Origin: Acidisarcina sp. | GTDB taxonomy: Bacteria > Acidobacteriota > Terriglobia > Terriglobales > Acidobacteriaceae | NCBI GenBank assembly: GCA_035539175.1 | Contig: DATLIY010000008.1 | Coordinates: 310,001 to 374,000, forward strand | Reading direction: 5' to 3' | Length of the DNA stretch: 64,000 nucleotides | Part shown: positions 9,762-18,094 of the stretch, piece after piece | Numbering within the stretch: the stretch's first letter is position 1 | How the letters are laid out: each line of letters starts with the position of its first letter | Translations under genes and position numbers: made by a program | Notes under the pieces: model-generated | The model's input: only the letters and a program-made list of their open reading frames with translations | Database searches by the model: none | Told to the model about the DNA's origin: nothing

Positions 9762-10217
9762 TCAGCCCTCGTGAGCCGGAATCTTCAGATCGGCAGCGCG
9801 GCACGCATCGCACGGGCAGGTGCGGCGCAGATAATCCCACGAATAGATCCCGCTCTGGTGGCCGTCCGTCCAATGAAAGCTGATGGCATAGCGGCCCACC
9901 GGAGTAACCGTCTCCGGCCGCACCGGCGGCGCATACATCGGAAGCAGCGTCTTGGAGGCTGCCTTCGGCTCTCCGGGCTGGCGGCCAGCGGCCTTGCGCT
10001 CCTCGTTACAGGTGGCGCAAGGACAGGCATTCCGAAGCCACGCAAAGGTCCAGGCGCTGTGATGACCGTCCTTCCAGTCGATCTCCATACCCTTGCCCTC
10101 GGTCTTGTGGACGCGCACCTTTACCGGCTCGATCGCCTCATGGGGAAGATCGCGTTGCGCTTCCTGCTCCTTGCGCGCCTGCTCTTCTGAAACCATACGA
10201 ATTCCTTCGTGACTCAT
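9762..10217 (-). CDS. DUF971 (GBBH-like N-domain) protein
   Basis: A 151-residue protein with a gamma-butyrobetaine-hydroxylase-like N-terminal domain (DUF971) at about residues 32-145. It has WKDGHHSAWTFAWLR followed by CPCATC in the first half and the conserved GRYAISFHWTDGHQSGIYSW in the second. It ends with a second CPCDAC, giving two cysteine clusters that could bind zinc or an Fe-S cluster. The ATG at 10217 has GGAGTAGAGGA upstream. In other bacteria such proteins often accompany Mrp/ApbC-type Fe-S carriers, but none is adjacent here. Function is unknown. Confidence 0.82.
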   Translation of the reverse strand: MSHEGIRMVSEEQARKEQEAQRDLPHEAIEPVKVRVHKTEGKGMEIDWKDGHHSAWTFAWLRNACPCATCNEERKAAGRQPGEPKAASKTLLPMYAPPVRPETVTPVGRYAISFHWTDGHQSGIYSWDYLRRTCPCDACRAADLKIPAHEG

Positions 10218-10230
10218 AAATCCTCTACTC

Positions 10231-10539
10231 CTATTGTGCCTGAGGGTTGCCGCTTCGCAGAAGCCGGGCATCGCGCCTGTCGTATTTCACCTTTAACCCT
10301 AGAATTGCCAGCGAGAAGAGCAGCGTGCATCCATTCGACAGGATCACCGGCCAGGAATGGATCATCAGCCCATACGCCAGCCACAGTGCCAATCCCACGG
10401 AAAACAGCAGAAACATGACGATTGAGATATCCCGCGCCGACTTCAGCCGCCAGACTCGTATCAATTGAGGCAGAAACGAGACGGTGGTGCAGAATGCGGC
10501 GCCGGAACCTATGCTGTTTGAAACCCAGGCAGAAATCAC
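10231..10539 (-). CDS. SemiSWEET-like / PQ-loop small membrane transporter
   Basis: A 102-residue protein starting with GTG at 10539, preceded by AGAGGT. Three hydrophobic helices and a PQ-loop (FLPQLIRVWRLKSARDIS) in the first helix-loop match bacterial SemiSWEET/MtN3-type sugar transporters, which work as dimers. Further upstream in-frame residues do not look coding and would overlap the TauE-like gene. Its start lies four bases after the stop of the TauE/SafE-like gene, so the two are probably co-transcribed. Sugar transport is inferred from family. Confidence 0.78.
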   Translation of the reverse strand: MISAWVSNSIGSGAAFCTTVSFLPQLIRVWRLKSARDISIVMFLLFSVGLALWLAYGLMIHSWPVILSNGCTLLFSLAILGLKVKYDRRDARLLRSGNPQAQ

Positions 10540-10543
10540 AGAT

Positions 10544-11320
10544 TTACCTCTGCCTCCAGAAGAAATATGCGGCCATGCCAAGGCCGAGTAGAACGATGAG
10601 CGAGCGGAGAACACCGCCATTGAGCCGACGGGACCAGCGGGCTCCCACATAGCCACCCACGGCGGCCGTGAGCATCATCAACAGGCAGTACCGCCACAGG
10701 ATTTGCCCGCGAACGATGAATGTGACCACCGCAATGCCATTCGCCAGCGTGGTGGAGACCACCTTCAACGCATTGATTTGATTCATCTCCTCGATACCAA
10801 AGAGCGCAAGCACGGAGATGATCAGAAACCCCGATCCGGCACCAAAGTAGCCGATGTAAAAGCAGACCACGGACATCGCGACCACGAGCAAGGGAAGCGA
10901 AGTCTTCGTTTTGTGGGGATGCAACTGGCGGGATCGCAGCCATCGAGAGACCGGCCCGCTGGCCGCAAACAGCAAAGCAGCCACCAGCAGCAGCCACGGA
11001 ACCAGGTGGAGAAAGGTCGCCTGTCCGGTGCGCAACAGCACAAGCGCGCCCAGAAATCCCCCGGTGAGCGCCGCTCCGCCCAGCGGAAGAATAAGCCTGC
11101 CGTTCCCCCGCAGCTCTTCCCGATACGCCGCGATGGAAGTGAATTGCCCCGGCCATAGTGCAACGGTGTTGGTTGCATTTGCCTGGATCGGCAGTACCCC
11201 CACCCCAAGAAGCGCGGGAAACGATAGAAAGGACCCTCCGCCAGCCATTGCATTCAGCGCGCCGGCTATGAAGGAAGCGATAAACAGCCAGCTGCTGTGC
11301 AGGTTGGGCGCAAGAGTCAT
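10544..11320 (-). CDS. TauE/SafE-family membrane permease
   Basis: A 258-residue integral membrane protein with about 8 hydrophobic segments. It carries the TauE/SafE signatures AGALNAMAGGGSFLSFPAL near the N-terminus and the second-half equivalent FYIGYFGAGSGFLI around residue 155, reflecting the family's internal duplication. Such proteins export or import sulfite, sulfoacetate or other small organic anions; the substrate cannot be assigned. The ATG at 11320 has AGGAAG at good distance. First gene of a likely two-gene operon with the SemiSWEET-like gene. Confidence 0.85.
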   Translation of the reverse strand: MTLAPNLHSSWLFIASFIAGALNAMAGGGSFLSFPALLGVGVLPIQANATNTVALWPGQFTSIAAYREELRGNGRLILPLGGAALTGGFLGALVLLRTGQATFLHLVPWLLLVAALLFAASGPVSRWLRSRQLHPHKTKTSLPLLVVAMSVVCFYIGYFGAGSGFLIISVLALFGIEEMNQINALKVVSTTLANGIAVVTFIVRGQILWRYCLLMMLTAAVGGYVGARWSRRLNGGVLRSLIVLLGLGMAAYFFWRQR

Positions 11321-11357
11321 ACTTCCTGATTGTAACGTCGCGGGTCCTGAAGCCGGC

Positions 11358-12155
11358 TCAGGCTGGCACGATCTCTGGCGTTGCGGCGATCAGAGCCTGG
11401 GTATAGGGATCGCGCGGCCGCAGACATACATCCTCACTGTTGCCGGTTTCCACAATTCTGCCGCCGCGCATGACGGCGATCCGGTCCGCCAGATAATGCA
11501 CCAGCGGCATGGAATGAGAGATGAACAGATACGTCAGGCTGAAATCACGCTGCAGCTCCCGCAGCAGATTCACGATCTGCGCCCCTACGCTGACATCGAG
11601 CGCCGACACCGGCTCGTCCAGGACGAGAAGCTCCGGGCGCAAGGCCAACGCCCTGGCGATATTGATGCGCTGCCGCTGGCCGCCGGAGAACTCATGCGGA
11701 TAGCGCAGCAGCGCCGAGTCATCCATCCCGACGGCACGCAGCAGCTCCCGCGTTTGACGGCGCAGCCCCTCCCGGCTGGCGTCGATCTGCGAATCGCGGC
11801 GATGAATAAGGAGCGGCTCCGCGATGATGTCTGCAATTCGCATGCGAGGATTCAGAGCCGCGAAAGGATCCTGGAACACCGGCTGCAGGCGGCGGCGCAA
11901 CCGCTGCATCTCCTTCTTGCTCGCCGTTGTGAGCTCTACTCCCGCGAAACTCACGGTCCCCGAGGTGGGAGGCACCAGCCCCAGGAGAATACGCGCAATC
12001 GTGCTCTTGCCCGATCCCGATTCGCCCACGAGCCCGAGCGTTTCGCCCCGCTCCATCGAAAGCGAAACATCGGTGACGACAAAATGCTCTTCGCTGCGCA
12101 TTCCCTTGCGTCGCGGATAGCTCTTCGAAATACTGCGCAGTTCCACCAGCGCCAT
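11358..12155 (-). CDS. ABC transporter ATPase, DppF/OppF type (orphan)
   Basis: A 265-residue ATP-binding subunit of the peptide/nickel transporter class. Walker A is GESGSGKST, then FQDPFAALNPRMRI (Q-loop), signature SGGQRQRINIARALA, and Walker B LLVLDEPVSALD. The C-terminal YTQALIAATPE is the family's oligopeptide-type extension, here cut short. No permease, binding protein or DppD partner is nearby on either side, so it must act with components encoded elsewhere or be a remnant. Convergent with nothing; the GH5 gene starts divergently 107 bases upstream. Confidence 0.88.
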   Translation of the reverse strand: MALVELRSISKSYPRRKGMRSEEHFVVTDVSLSMERGETLGLVGESGSGKSTIARILLGLVPPTSGTVSFAGVELTTASKKEMQRLRRRLQPVFQDPFAALNPRMRIADIIAEPLLIHRRDSQIDASREGLRRQTRELLRAVGMDDSALLRYPHEFSGGQRQRINIARALALRPELLVLDEPVSALDVSVGAQIVNLLRELQRDFSLTYLFISHSMPLVHYLADRIAVMRGGRIVETGNSEDVCLRPRDPYTQALIAATPEIVPA

Positions 12156-12261
12156 GCCCGGATGTTAGCATCCCGCACCGGAGTCGCTTCCATGGGTTGA
12201 ATGGTCTCCCTCGAAAGATTCCTGAGACGAAAGCCAGGAGCGGAGCAGTAGACTGGGTGGC

Positions 12262-13437
12262 ATGTTTCGACAAAGACTCCGTTGTGGACTCCGGCGTGTG
12301 CTTCCGGCTGCCATTCTGGTCGTGGCTTCGCTGCTCGGCGCTGCTCCGCTTCAGGCAGAACGATCAACGAATGTTGAGCCCGATCTTGCCGCCGGGCGCG
12401 CACAGCACCTGCGGCACGGCATCAATGCGAGCATGTGGTTTGCGCAATCGCCACACAACTATTCCAGAGAGCGCCTGCAGACCTACACAACGGCGGACGA
12501 CATCGCATTGATCGCCCGGATGGGCTTTGACCATGTGCGCCTGAGCATCGACGCCGATCCTTTAGTGGAGTGGCAGCGCAACGGCAACTCCACCGACTTT
12601 ATGACCGAGCTGGACCGCGTGGTCAAGATCATGCTGGCGAATCATCTGGCCGTCATCCTCGACATCCACCCCGAGAGCAGCTACAAGGCTCCGCTGCGCC
12701 AGGGGACGGACAGCGTGAAACACTTTACCTCGCTGTGGCGGGCACTCGCGGCACACTTTGCGTCTTCCGATCCGGAGCACGTCTTCTTCGAGATCATGAA
12801 CGAGCCCGAGCAGGACGATCCCTATCGCTGGCAGGGGATCGAGAATGTCGTCGCCGATGCTATCCGAGGCGTTGCGCCGAAGCACACCATCATCGCCGCT
12901 GGAGCGCGCTGGTCCGGCCTGGAAGACCTGTTGATGCTGGAGCCGCTAAGCCAAACCAACGTCATCTATACCTTCCACGATTACGAGCCCTTTCCATTTA
13001 CCCATCAAGGAGCTACGTGGACCAGTCCGGAGGTTCAGCCGCTGCGCGCGATTCCCTATCCCTCATCGGCAGACGCGGTATCTCCCAATCTCAATCAGGA
13101 GCCGGATCTTGCCGGCAAATACTTTCTAGAGCAATACGGCCTGGGGCGATGGGATGCGGATCGCGTGGAGAAGACGATCGAGTTTGCCGCACTCTGGTCC
13201 CAGATGCACCACGCGCCAGTGTATTGCGGTGAGTTTGGAGTGCTTCGCGATTACGCGCCCGCAGCCATGAGAGCCCAGTGGCTGCACGACATGCGCGTAG
13301 CCCTGGAGAAGGACCATATCGGCTGGGCGATGTGGGATTACCAGGCCAACTTTGGAGTCGTGACCAAGGCGAATGGAGTGACGACCGCTGACCCCGAAAT
13401 CGTGAAGGCTCTCGGCCTTTCCGCCTCTGGGAGATAG
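12262..13437 (+). CDS. Secreted glycoside hydrolase family 5 (endoglucanase-type)
   Basis: A 391-residue enzyme with a signal peptide (about residues 1-32, ending ...APLQA) and a single (beta/alpha)8 GH5 domain. The general acid/base is Glu181 in IMNEPEQ and the nucleophile Glu324 in YCGEFGV; the conserved Arg of VRLSID and the His of HPESS (strand 3) are also present. Expected activity is retaining hydrolysis of beta-1,4-glucan, mannan or related polymer, outside the cytoplasm. There is no carbohydrate-binding module. It ends just before a run of nine G and converges with the CRTAC1-like gene. Substrate cannot be fixed by eye. Confidence 0.88.
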   Translation: MFRQRLRCGLRRVLPAAILVVASLLGAAPLQAERSTNVEPDLAAGRAQHLRHGINASMWFAQSPHNYSRERLQTYTTADDIALIARMGFDHVRLSIDADPLVEWQRNGNSTDFMTELDRVVKIMLANHLAVILDIHPESSYKAPLRQGTDSVKHFTSLWRALAAHFASSDPEHVFFEIMNEPEQDDPYRWQGIENVVADAIRGVAPKHTIIAAGARWSGLEDLLMLEPLSQTNVIYTFHDYEPFPFTHQGATWTSPEVQPLRAIPYPSSADAVSPNLNQEPDLAGKYFLEQYGLGRWDADRVEKTIEFAALWSQMHHAPVYCGEFGVLRDYAPAAMRAQWLHDMRVALEKDHIGWAMWDYQANFGVVTKANGVTTADPEIVKALGLSASGR

Positions 13438-13439
13438 CC

Positions 13440-13448
13440 GGGGGGGGG
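13440..13448. repeat. Run of nine G
   Basis: Homopolymer of nine G two bases after the GH5 stop codon, in the 31-base gap between two convergent genes. Confidence 0.85.
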
Positions 13449-13468
13449 CGCTTCCCTGTTCTTTGCAG

Positions 13469-15307
13469 CTATGGGACAGTAGACGCGGGAACGGCGGACG
13501 CGGGAACGGCCGACGTTGGAGCAGAAGGCGCTGAGACCGAAGGCGCTGGAATCGATGGTGTTCCCGATCCTTCCGTGAGCGTCACCATGCGATCGACCGC
13601 GGGCGGCGGAAATACCTCCTTCAGGCCGCTGGGCCAGCGTACTTCCACGCGATCGATATGCGTACTCGTGCCTAGCCCGAAATGGAGACGCATATCGTTG
13701 TTGGAGAGATAGCTGGAGCCGCTTCGAACCTCTTGCACCAGCCTGCGGCCTCCCGCCACAACGGTAACGGTGGCGCCTATGCCGTCGCGATTCGACCGGG
13801 TCCCCACCAGCGCGGCGCCGAGCCAGTGGTTCTTGTTTGCTGCCTGATTGACGAGCAATAACGGCTTGCTGCCCATGTTGTTCACAACAGCCGATTCGCG
13901 CCCATCATTCCACAGATCCGCAATCGCAAGCCCCCTGCTCGACTTCGGCACGAGGCAGCCGGGGCCTGACTTTTGACTGATGTCGAGAAATTTTCCATTT
14001 CCCTGGTTCCAGTAGACAAGCCGCGGCTCCCGATAGCTTGAGCCAAGATGCGCACTATCTACTTCGGGATAGACATGGCCATTCACGATCATCACATCCG
14101 GCCAGCCGTCGTTGTCCAGATCCAGGAACATCACTCCCCAGCCAAGGTACTGGGTGTTCAGCCCCAGCCCGGCCTCATACACCGTGGAGGTGAAGGTGCC
14201 GTCTCCATTGTTGCGGTAGAGGGACGAGGTGTCATCGGAGAAGTTGGTCTTGAAAATATCCGGCAGCCCGTCGCCATCGTAGTCCGCAACGGAGGAGCCC
14301 ATGCCAGCCTGCTCGCGGCCATCCTCATTGAAGGCGACCGCCGCTTCCACCGCGACATCGGTGAAGGTCCCATCTTTATTGTTGCGGTAAAGAATGCTGG
14401 GAGTACTGTCGCAGGCTACATAAATATCCGGCCAGCCATCGCCGTTATAGTCGAGCGTGGAGACACTCAGGCAGTAGTGCCCCTCCGTCTTTTCAATCCC
14501 GCTGGCCTTGCTGACGTTGGCAAACCTGCCTCCGCCAAGATTGTGATAGAGCACGTTCGGCGTGGACTCCAGCCCGCGTGGACCGCACATGACCGGTGTG
14601 CCCTTCCAGATGCACATCACACCCTGTCCAGGGCGGGGGGCGGTTTTGACATCGAAGTGAACATAATTGGAGACGATCAGGTCCAGCTTGCCGTCGCGGT
14701 CATAATCCACAAAGGCGCACCCTGCCCCCCACTCACCGCCGGTTCCTGCAACGCCGGCCTGCTCGGCTACCTCTTTGAAGGTTCCATTGCCTTCATTGTG
14801 ATAGAGACGATTCTTGCCATAGTAGGTGACGTACAGATCATCGTAGCCGTCGTTGTCGTAGTCGCCGACGCAGGCGCCCTGGCCCCATCCGCTGGCTGTA
14901 AGCCCCGCAGCGCGAGTGACATCCGTGAAGGTGCCGTCATGGTTATTGTGGTAGAGGTGGCTTGTGGGATGCGACCCCTTATTCGGCTCGTCCAGCGAGT
15001 CCCCGTTGACCAGGAAGATGTCGGGCCATCCATCGTGGTCGTAGTCGAAGATCGCAACTCCGCTTCCTGTGGTCTCGATGATGTATTTCTTGGTATTTTC
15101 TTCTCCGTTGATATTCTCCATCTGCACCCCGGCCTGGGCCGCAACGTCGACGAACCACGCAGGAGCCGGATGCTCTGCGCTCGCCGGATAGGGGGGCGTG
15201 AGAACGTGCGATGGAGGAGAATGGTGGCGGGCGGGTGGCGCCTGAGCAAGACTTGCAGCAAGAGGCAGCAGGAGCACTCCCAAGAACAGCCTGGACCAGA
15301 AGGGCAT
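13469..15307 (-). CDS. Secreted FG-GAP/VCBS repeat protein with ASPIC/UnbV domain (CRTAC1-like)
   Basis: About 612 residues, with a signal peptide (MPFWSRLFLGVLLLPLAASL). A seven-bladed beta-propeller is indicated by at least six calcium-binding repeats of the DxDxDG type: DYDHDGWPD, DYDNDGYDD, DYDRDGKLD, DYNGDGWPD, DYDGDGLPD, DLDNDGWPD. An ASPIC/UnbV domain follows (GIGATVTV, RSGSSYLSNND, HFGLG). The last 35 residues are a Pro/Ala/Ser tail, partly encoded by two 15-base tandem copies at 13482-13511. The ATG at 15307 is chosen for the signal peptide; the frame stays open upstream to 16099 but only as antisense to the TPR gene. Divergent from that gene by 63 bases. Role unknown; extracellular binding is likely. 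Confidence 0.88.
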   Translation of the reverse strand: MPFWSRLFLGVLLLPLAASLAQAPPARHHSPPSHVLTPPYPASAEHPAPAWFVDVAAQAGVQMENINGEENTKKYIIETTGSGVAIFDYDHDGWPDIFLVNGDSLDEPNKGSHPTSHLYHNNHDGTFTDVTRAAGLTASGWGQGACVGDYDNDGYDDLYVTYYGKNRLYHNEGNGTFKEVAEQAGVAGTGGEWGAGCAFVDYDRDGKLDLIVSNYVHFDVKTAPRPGQGVMCIWKGTPVMCGPRGLESTPNVLYHNLGGGRFANVSKASGIEKTEGHYCLSVSTLDYNGDGWPDIYVACDSTPSILYRNNKDGTFTDVAVEAAVAFNEDGREQAGMGSSVADYDGDGLPDIFKTNFSDDTSSLYRNNGDGTFTSTVYEAGLGLNTQYLGWGVMFLDLDNDGWPDVMIVNGHVYPEVDSAHLGSSYREPRLVYWNQGNGKFLDISQKSGPGCLVPKSSRGLAIADLWNDGRESAVVNNMGSKPLLLVNQAANKNHWLGAALVGTRSNRDGIGATVTVVAGGRRLVQEVRSGSSYLSNNDMRLHFGLGTSTHIDRVEVRWPSGLKEVFPPPAVDRMVTLTEGSGTPSIPAPSVSAPSAPTSAVPASAVPASTVP

Positions 15308-15370
15308 CAAGCAAATCCTAGCATCCCCACTACGCCATCCGCCGCCGGCTGGCGTATTCTCTAATTCGCT

Positions 15371-16456
15371 ATGCGCAATTTTTCTTTCCGTAGTTTTTCT
15401 TTCCGCAGTTTCCTGGTCGCGGTTTTCCTGGCCGCGCTCTTCTGCCAACCCGGTGTTCCCTGCTTCGGACAATCCCCCGCGGCACCGGCACTCCCTGACG
15501 CAGCAAAGCCCGCGCCGACGCTGGCGGACGCTCAGCAGAAGCTGGAGCATGGCCGGACAGAAGACGCAATTGCCATCCTGCAGCAGTTGGCAACGGCCCA
15601 GCCTCCGATAAAAGGAGTGAACCGTGAACTGGCGATTGCCTTCTACCGGACAGGAAAGCTGACGGAGGCGGAACGCACATTTGCGAAAGCAATGGCGGAG
15701 GATCCGTCCGACATCGAGTCGGTACAGTTGCGGGGACTGACCCTGTACCGCATGGGACAACCCGCAGCCGCAATTCCATACCTGGAGAAGGTGCGGCAGT
15801 GGACTCCGAATGCCAACGCCGATGCCAACTATGTGCTGGGCCTCTGCTATATGAACTCGCAGCACTATGACCAGGCACGTGGCGCTTTCGCCGCCCAGTA
15901 CGGTGTCGCTCAAGACTCCGGAGCCGCATACCTGCTGCTGGCGGGGATGTTGCTGCGCGCGGATCTCCCGGAGCTTGCCGCCGAGAATGCTCAGAAGGCT
16001 CTTACAGTCTCTCCCACATTGCCGCTGGCGCATTTCAAGCTCGGCGAGGTTTTTCTCTTCAAATCCGATATTCCGCACGCACTCGAGCAGTTCGAGCAAG
16101 AGCGCGAGCTAAATCCTGCTTATCCTCCGGTTTATGACCGGCTGGGCGATGCGTATACGCGGAGTGGCCAGTATCAAAAGGCGCAAGAGGTTTTGACCAA
16201 GGCGATCTCGCTGGATATGTCGAGTACCGGACCCTTCATTCAACTGGGTAAGGTATTTCTGCGGCGCAACGACCCTCAATCGGCAGTCCTGTATCTGCAG
16301 CATGCCGAGAAGATGGATCCCAGCAACACCATGACACATACCTTGCTGGGGCAGGCGTACCGCAGTCTGGGGAGGGAGGCTGACGCGAAGCGCGAACTCG
16401 AAGCCACTTCGAAAATCAACTCCGCCAACCAGCTCAAGCTGCAGAATATAGAGTAG
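15371..16456 (+). CDS. Exported tetratricopeptide-repeat protein
   Basis: A 361-residue protein with a signal peptide (hydrophobic residues about 14-27, cleavage near CFGQ) and about seven TPR units through the body (for example GLTLYRMGQPAAAIPYLEKV and KLGEVFLFKSDIPHALEQFE). The N-terminus contains a duplicated FSFRS, from a 15-base tandem repeat at 15379-15408. Divergent from the CRTAC1-like gene with only 63 bases between starts, so they share a control region. Presumably a periplasmic or surface scaffold; partner unknown. Confidence 0.85.
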   Translation: MRNFSFRSFSFRSFLVAVFLAALFCQPGVPCFGQSPAAPALPDAAKPAPTLADAQQKLEHGRTEDAIAILQQLATAQPPIKGVNRELAIAFYRTGKLTEAERTFAKAMAEDPSDIESVQLRGLTLYRMGQPAAAIPYLEKVRQWTPNANADANYVLGLCYMNSQHYDQARGAFAAQYGVAQDSGAAYLLLAGMLLRADLPELAAENAQKALTVSPTLPLAHFKLGEVFLFKSDIPHALEQFEQERELNPAYPPVYDRLGDAYTRSGQYQKAQEVLTKAISLDMSSTGPFIQLGKVFLRRNDPQSAVLYLQHAEKMDPSNTMTHTLLGQAYRSLGREADAKRELEATSKINSANQLKLQNIE

Positions 16457-16476
16457 TCATCCGGGGTTGAATCCCG

Positions 16477-17784
16477 CTAGTGAACGCGGATAGCCACTAG
16501 CCTGGTCTGCAACGGGACGCCGCCTCCAAGGGAGACCTCCAGCACCGCCTCGAACGGCCGGATCTGCCCCTTCGGGAGCGAGGCGGCCTTCAGTAGTTCG
16601 CCAACGCTCTCAGGGCTGCAGACGTACTCCACTGCGGCCTGGGTGCCCAGCGTCGTAAGTCCGGAGAGCATCAGCATCTTCTTCCCCGCCTCTACCCCCG
16701 GCAGCAGCGCGACGATTGCATAGTCCTTGGTGAGGGGGTGCTCCTGCCGGGTGAACAGCGCAGGTTCGCCTGGCCTGGGATGCTGGTTGACCACTCCCGC
16801 AGAATCCGGTCCGGAGACCATCGTGAAATCCATGGTCGAGGGCAGGATCTTGAGGGAAGGATTCTCCGCGGGCGAGCCAATGAAGACCAGGTTCGTCAAT
16901 CTGGCCTCGTCCCACGTGACCAGGCGGCTCCGCTTCAGAACGAAGGCTGCCTGATGCGCGTCGAAGAGCCGGGTAAGCTGGTAGACGGCCGCAAGCTCGC
17001 CAATTCCGGTATAGGTATCCACGGAGTGCTCCGGCGCGAGTTGGTCCGGCGTGGCATCCGGTGGCGGATAGCGAAGCCCGGTCTTTGAATCTCCCAGGAA
17101 CAGCGCGTTGCTATAGATCACGAGCGGCGGGTTCCCCGAGAGGAAGGGAGCCCAGAGCGTATCGAGTGCCGAGTTGGCTAGCGGAGCCCGCTTCGGCCAG
17201 CTTCGTCCAACCAGGGTTGCCACGGCGACTGAGGCGACCCACGCCACCACAAGGACGGCTACGATGACATACTTCGGGTGCTTCCACCGGGCAAAAAGTG
17301 CCGGGCGGGTCTCCCGCAACGGTGGCGTTTCCTCCACGGGCGTAGGAGATGCCGTAGGAGATGCCGGTTTCACGTCCGTTTCACGGGGGTGAAACACTGG
17401 CAGATAGCGGCCCTTGGGTATATCGATCAGAATCTCTTCCGCTGCACCCTCGGTTGAGAAGTACTCCGCCAGCTTTTGCCGGAGGTGACGCGCATGCGTA
17501 CGGACGATACTGTCCTCGCTGGAGTTGTATCCAGGAGAACGCTGAAAGACATTGATGCCAATCTGTTGTTCCGTCGCCTCTTCCGGCGCCTGGCGAATCG
17601 CACATTCGGTAACGTACAGCAGAAAGTCCCGAAGACGCGTCGAGGCCTTGAAGGATTCGCTGGCAGCAACCCGCTGAACCAGGATCCATCTGGGGTCCTT
17701 AAGGTGCTCAGGGGACTCCGCGGCATCTGCCGAAGGCAATCGCTTCACCGCCGAAAGATTGAGTCCGCTGCTCTTCACTGTCAA
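16477..17784 (-). CDS. Membrane-anchored putative DNA-binding regulator
   Basis: A 435-residue protein in three parts. Residues about 30-132 form a domain common in Acidobacteria, with RLRDFLLYVTECA, GINVFQRSPGYNSSEDSIVR, HARHLRQKLAEYF and IDIPKGRYLPVF; it resembles the winged-helix-like N-terminal part of CadC-type proteins often fused to TolB or TPR sensors. A Pro-rich linker and one transmembrane helix (about 172-193) follow, then about 240 residues that would be periplasmic. This is the ToxR/CadC architecture of a one-component sensor. It is divergent from the TonB receptor, with a perfect inverted repeat between. The start is TTG at 17784 or GTG at 17778. DNA binding is inferred from resemblance; no family name is certain. 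Confidence 0.7.
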   Translation of the reverse strand: MTVKSSGLNLSAVKRLPSADAAESPEHLKDPRWILVQRVAASESFKASTRLRDFLLYVTECAIRQAPEEATEQQIGINVFQRSPGYNSSEDSIVRTHARHLRQKLAEYFSTEGAAEEILIDIPKGRYLPVFHPRETDVKPASPTASPTPVEETPPLRETRPALFARWKHPKYVIVAVLVVAWVASVAVATLVGRSWPKRAPLANSALDTLWAPFLSGNPPLVIYSNALFLGDSKTGLRYPPPDATPDQLAPEHSVDTYTGIGELAAVYQLTRLFDAHQAAFVLKRSRLVTWDEARLTNLVFIGSPAENPSLKILPSTMDFTMVSGPDSAGVVNQHPRPGEPALFTRQEHPLTKDYAIVALLPGVEAGKKMLMLSGLTTLGTQAAVEYVCSPESVGELLKAASLPKGQIRPFEAVLEVSLGGGVPLQTRLVAIRVH

Positions 17785-18094
17785 ATCACCGTAAAAAACT
17801 TGTCAACGCCGCCCGCACTCTAGAGGCTAGCATGTCTGCCCAATTTAAAGGCAGACATGACTGAACTGTCGTTCATTGCACCGCATTGCTCTTGTCCGGT
17901 TGGTTGTTGCACGAAAATGGAACGGCCAATCCTATTGAATTCTGGATGGGAAGAGACGATTGGAAGTCAAAAATGGGATCTCCGTAGAGATCTCTTGACT
18001 GAGCCATACCTCGTCGAGACGGCCTGGCACTCCAATCCGGACGAGTAAAGCGGAAAGCACGATCACATTAACAAGAACTCTGAGAGGCTAACAA
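17785..18094. other. Divergent control region, regulator / TonB receptor
   Basis: 310 bases between the two divergent starts. The only strong structure is the inverted repeat at 17831-17859. A 63-codon frame at 17857-18048 begins inside the repeat, lacks a Shine-Dalgarno sequence and resembles nothing known; I do not call it. No confident -35/-10 pair was found. Confidence 0.6.
17831..17859. promoter_or_regulatory. Perfect 10-9-10 inverted repeat (candidate operator)
   Basis: CATGTCTGCC, nine-base AT-rich spacer CAATTTAAA, then GGCAGACATG: both arms match perfectly. It lies 47 bases upstream of the regulator start and 236 bases upstream of the receptor start. The geometry (arm centres 19 bases apart) would suit a dimeric DNA-binding protein. 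Confidence 0.7.

Noticed and set aside
13440-13448. Run of nine G as a phase-variable switch
   Set aside because: It sits in the short gap between two convergent genes, not in a promoter or coding region, so length change would have no obvious effect.
15308-16099. N-terminal extension of the CRTAC1-like frame by 264 codons
   Set aside because: It is antisense to the TPR gene and the true protein starts with a clear signal peptide at 15307.
17857-18048. 63-codon frame between the regulator and the TonB receptor
   Set aside because: It starts inside the inverted repeat, has no ribosome-binding site and no recognisable similarity.
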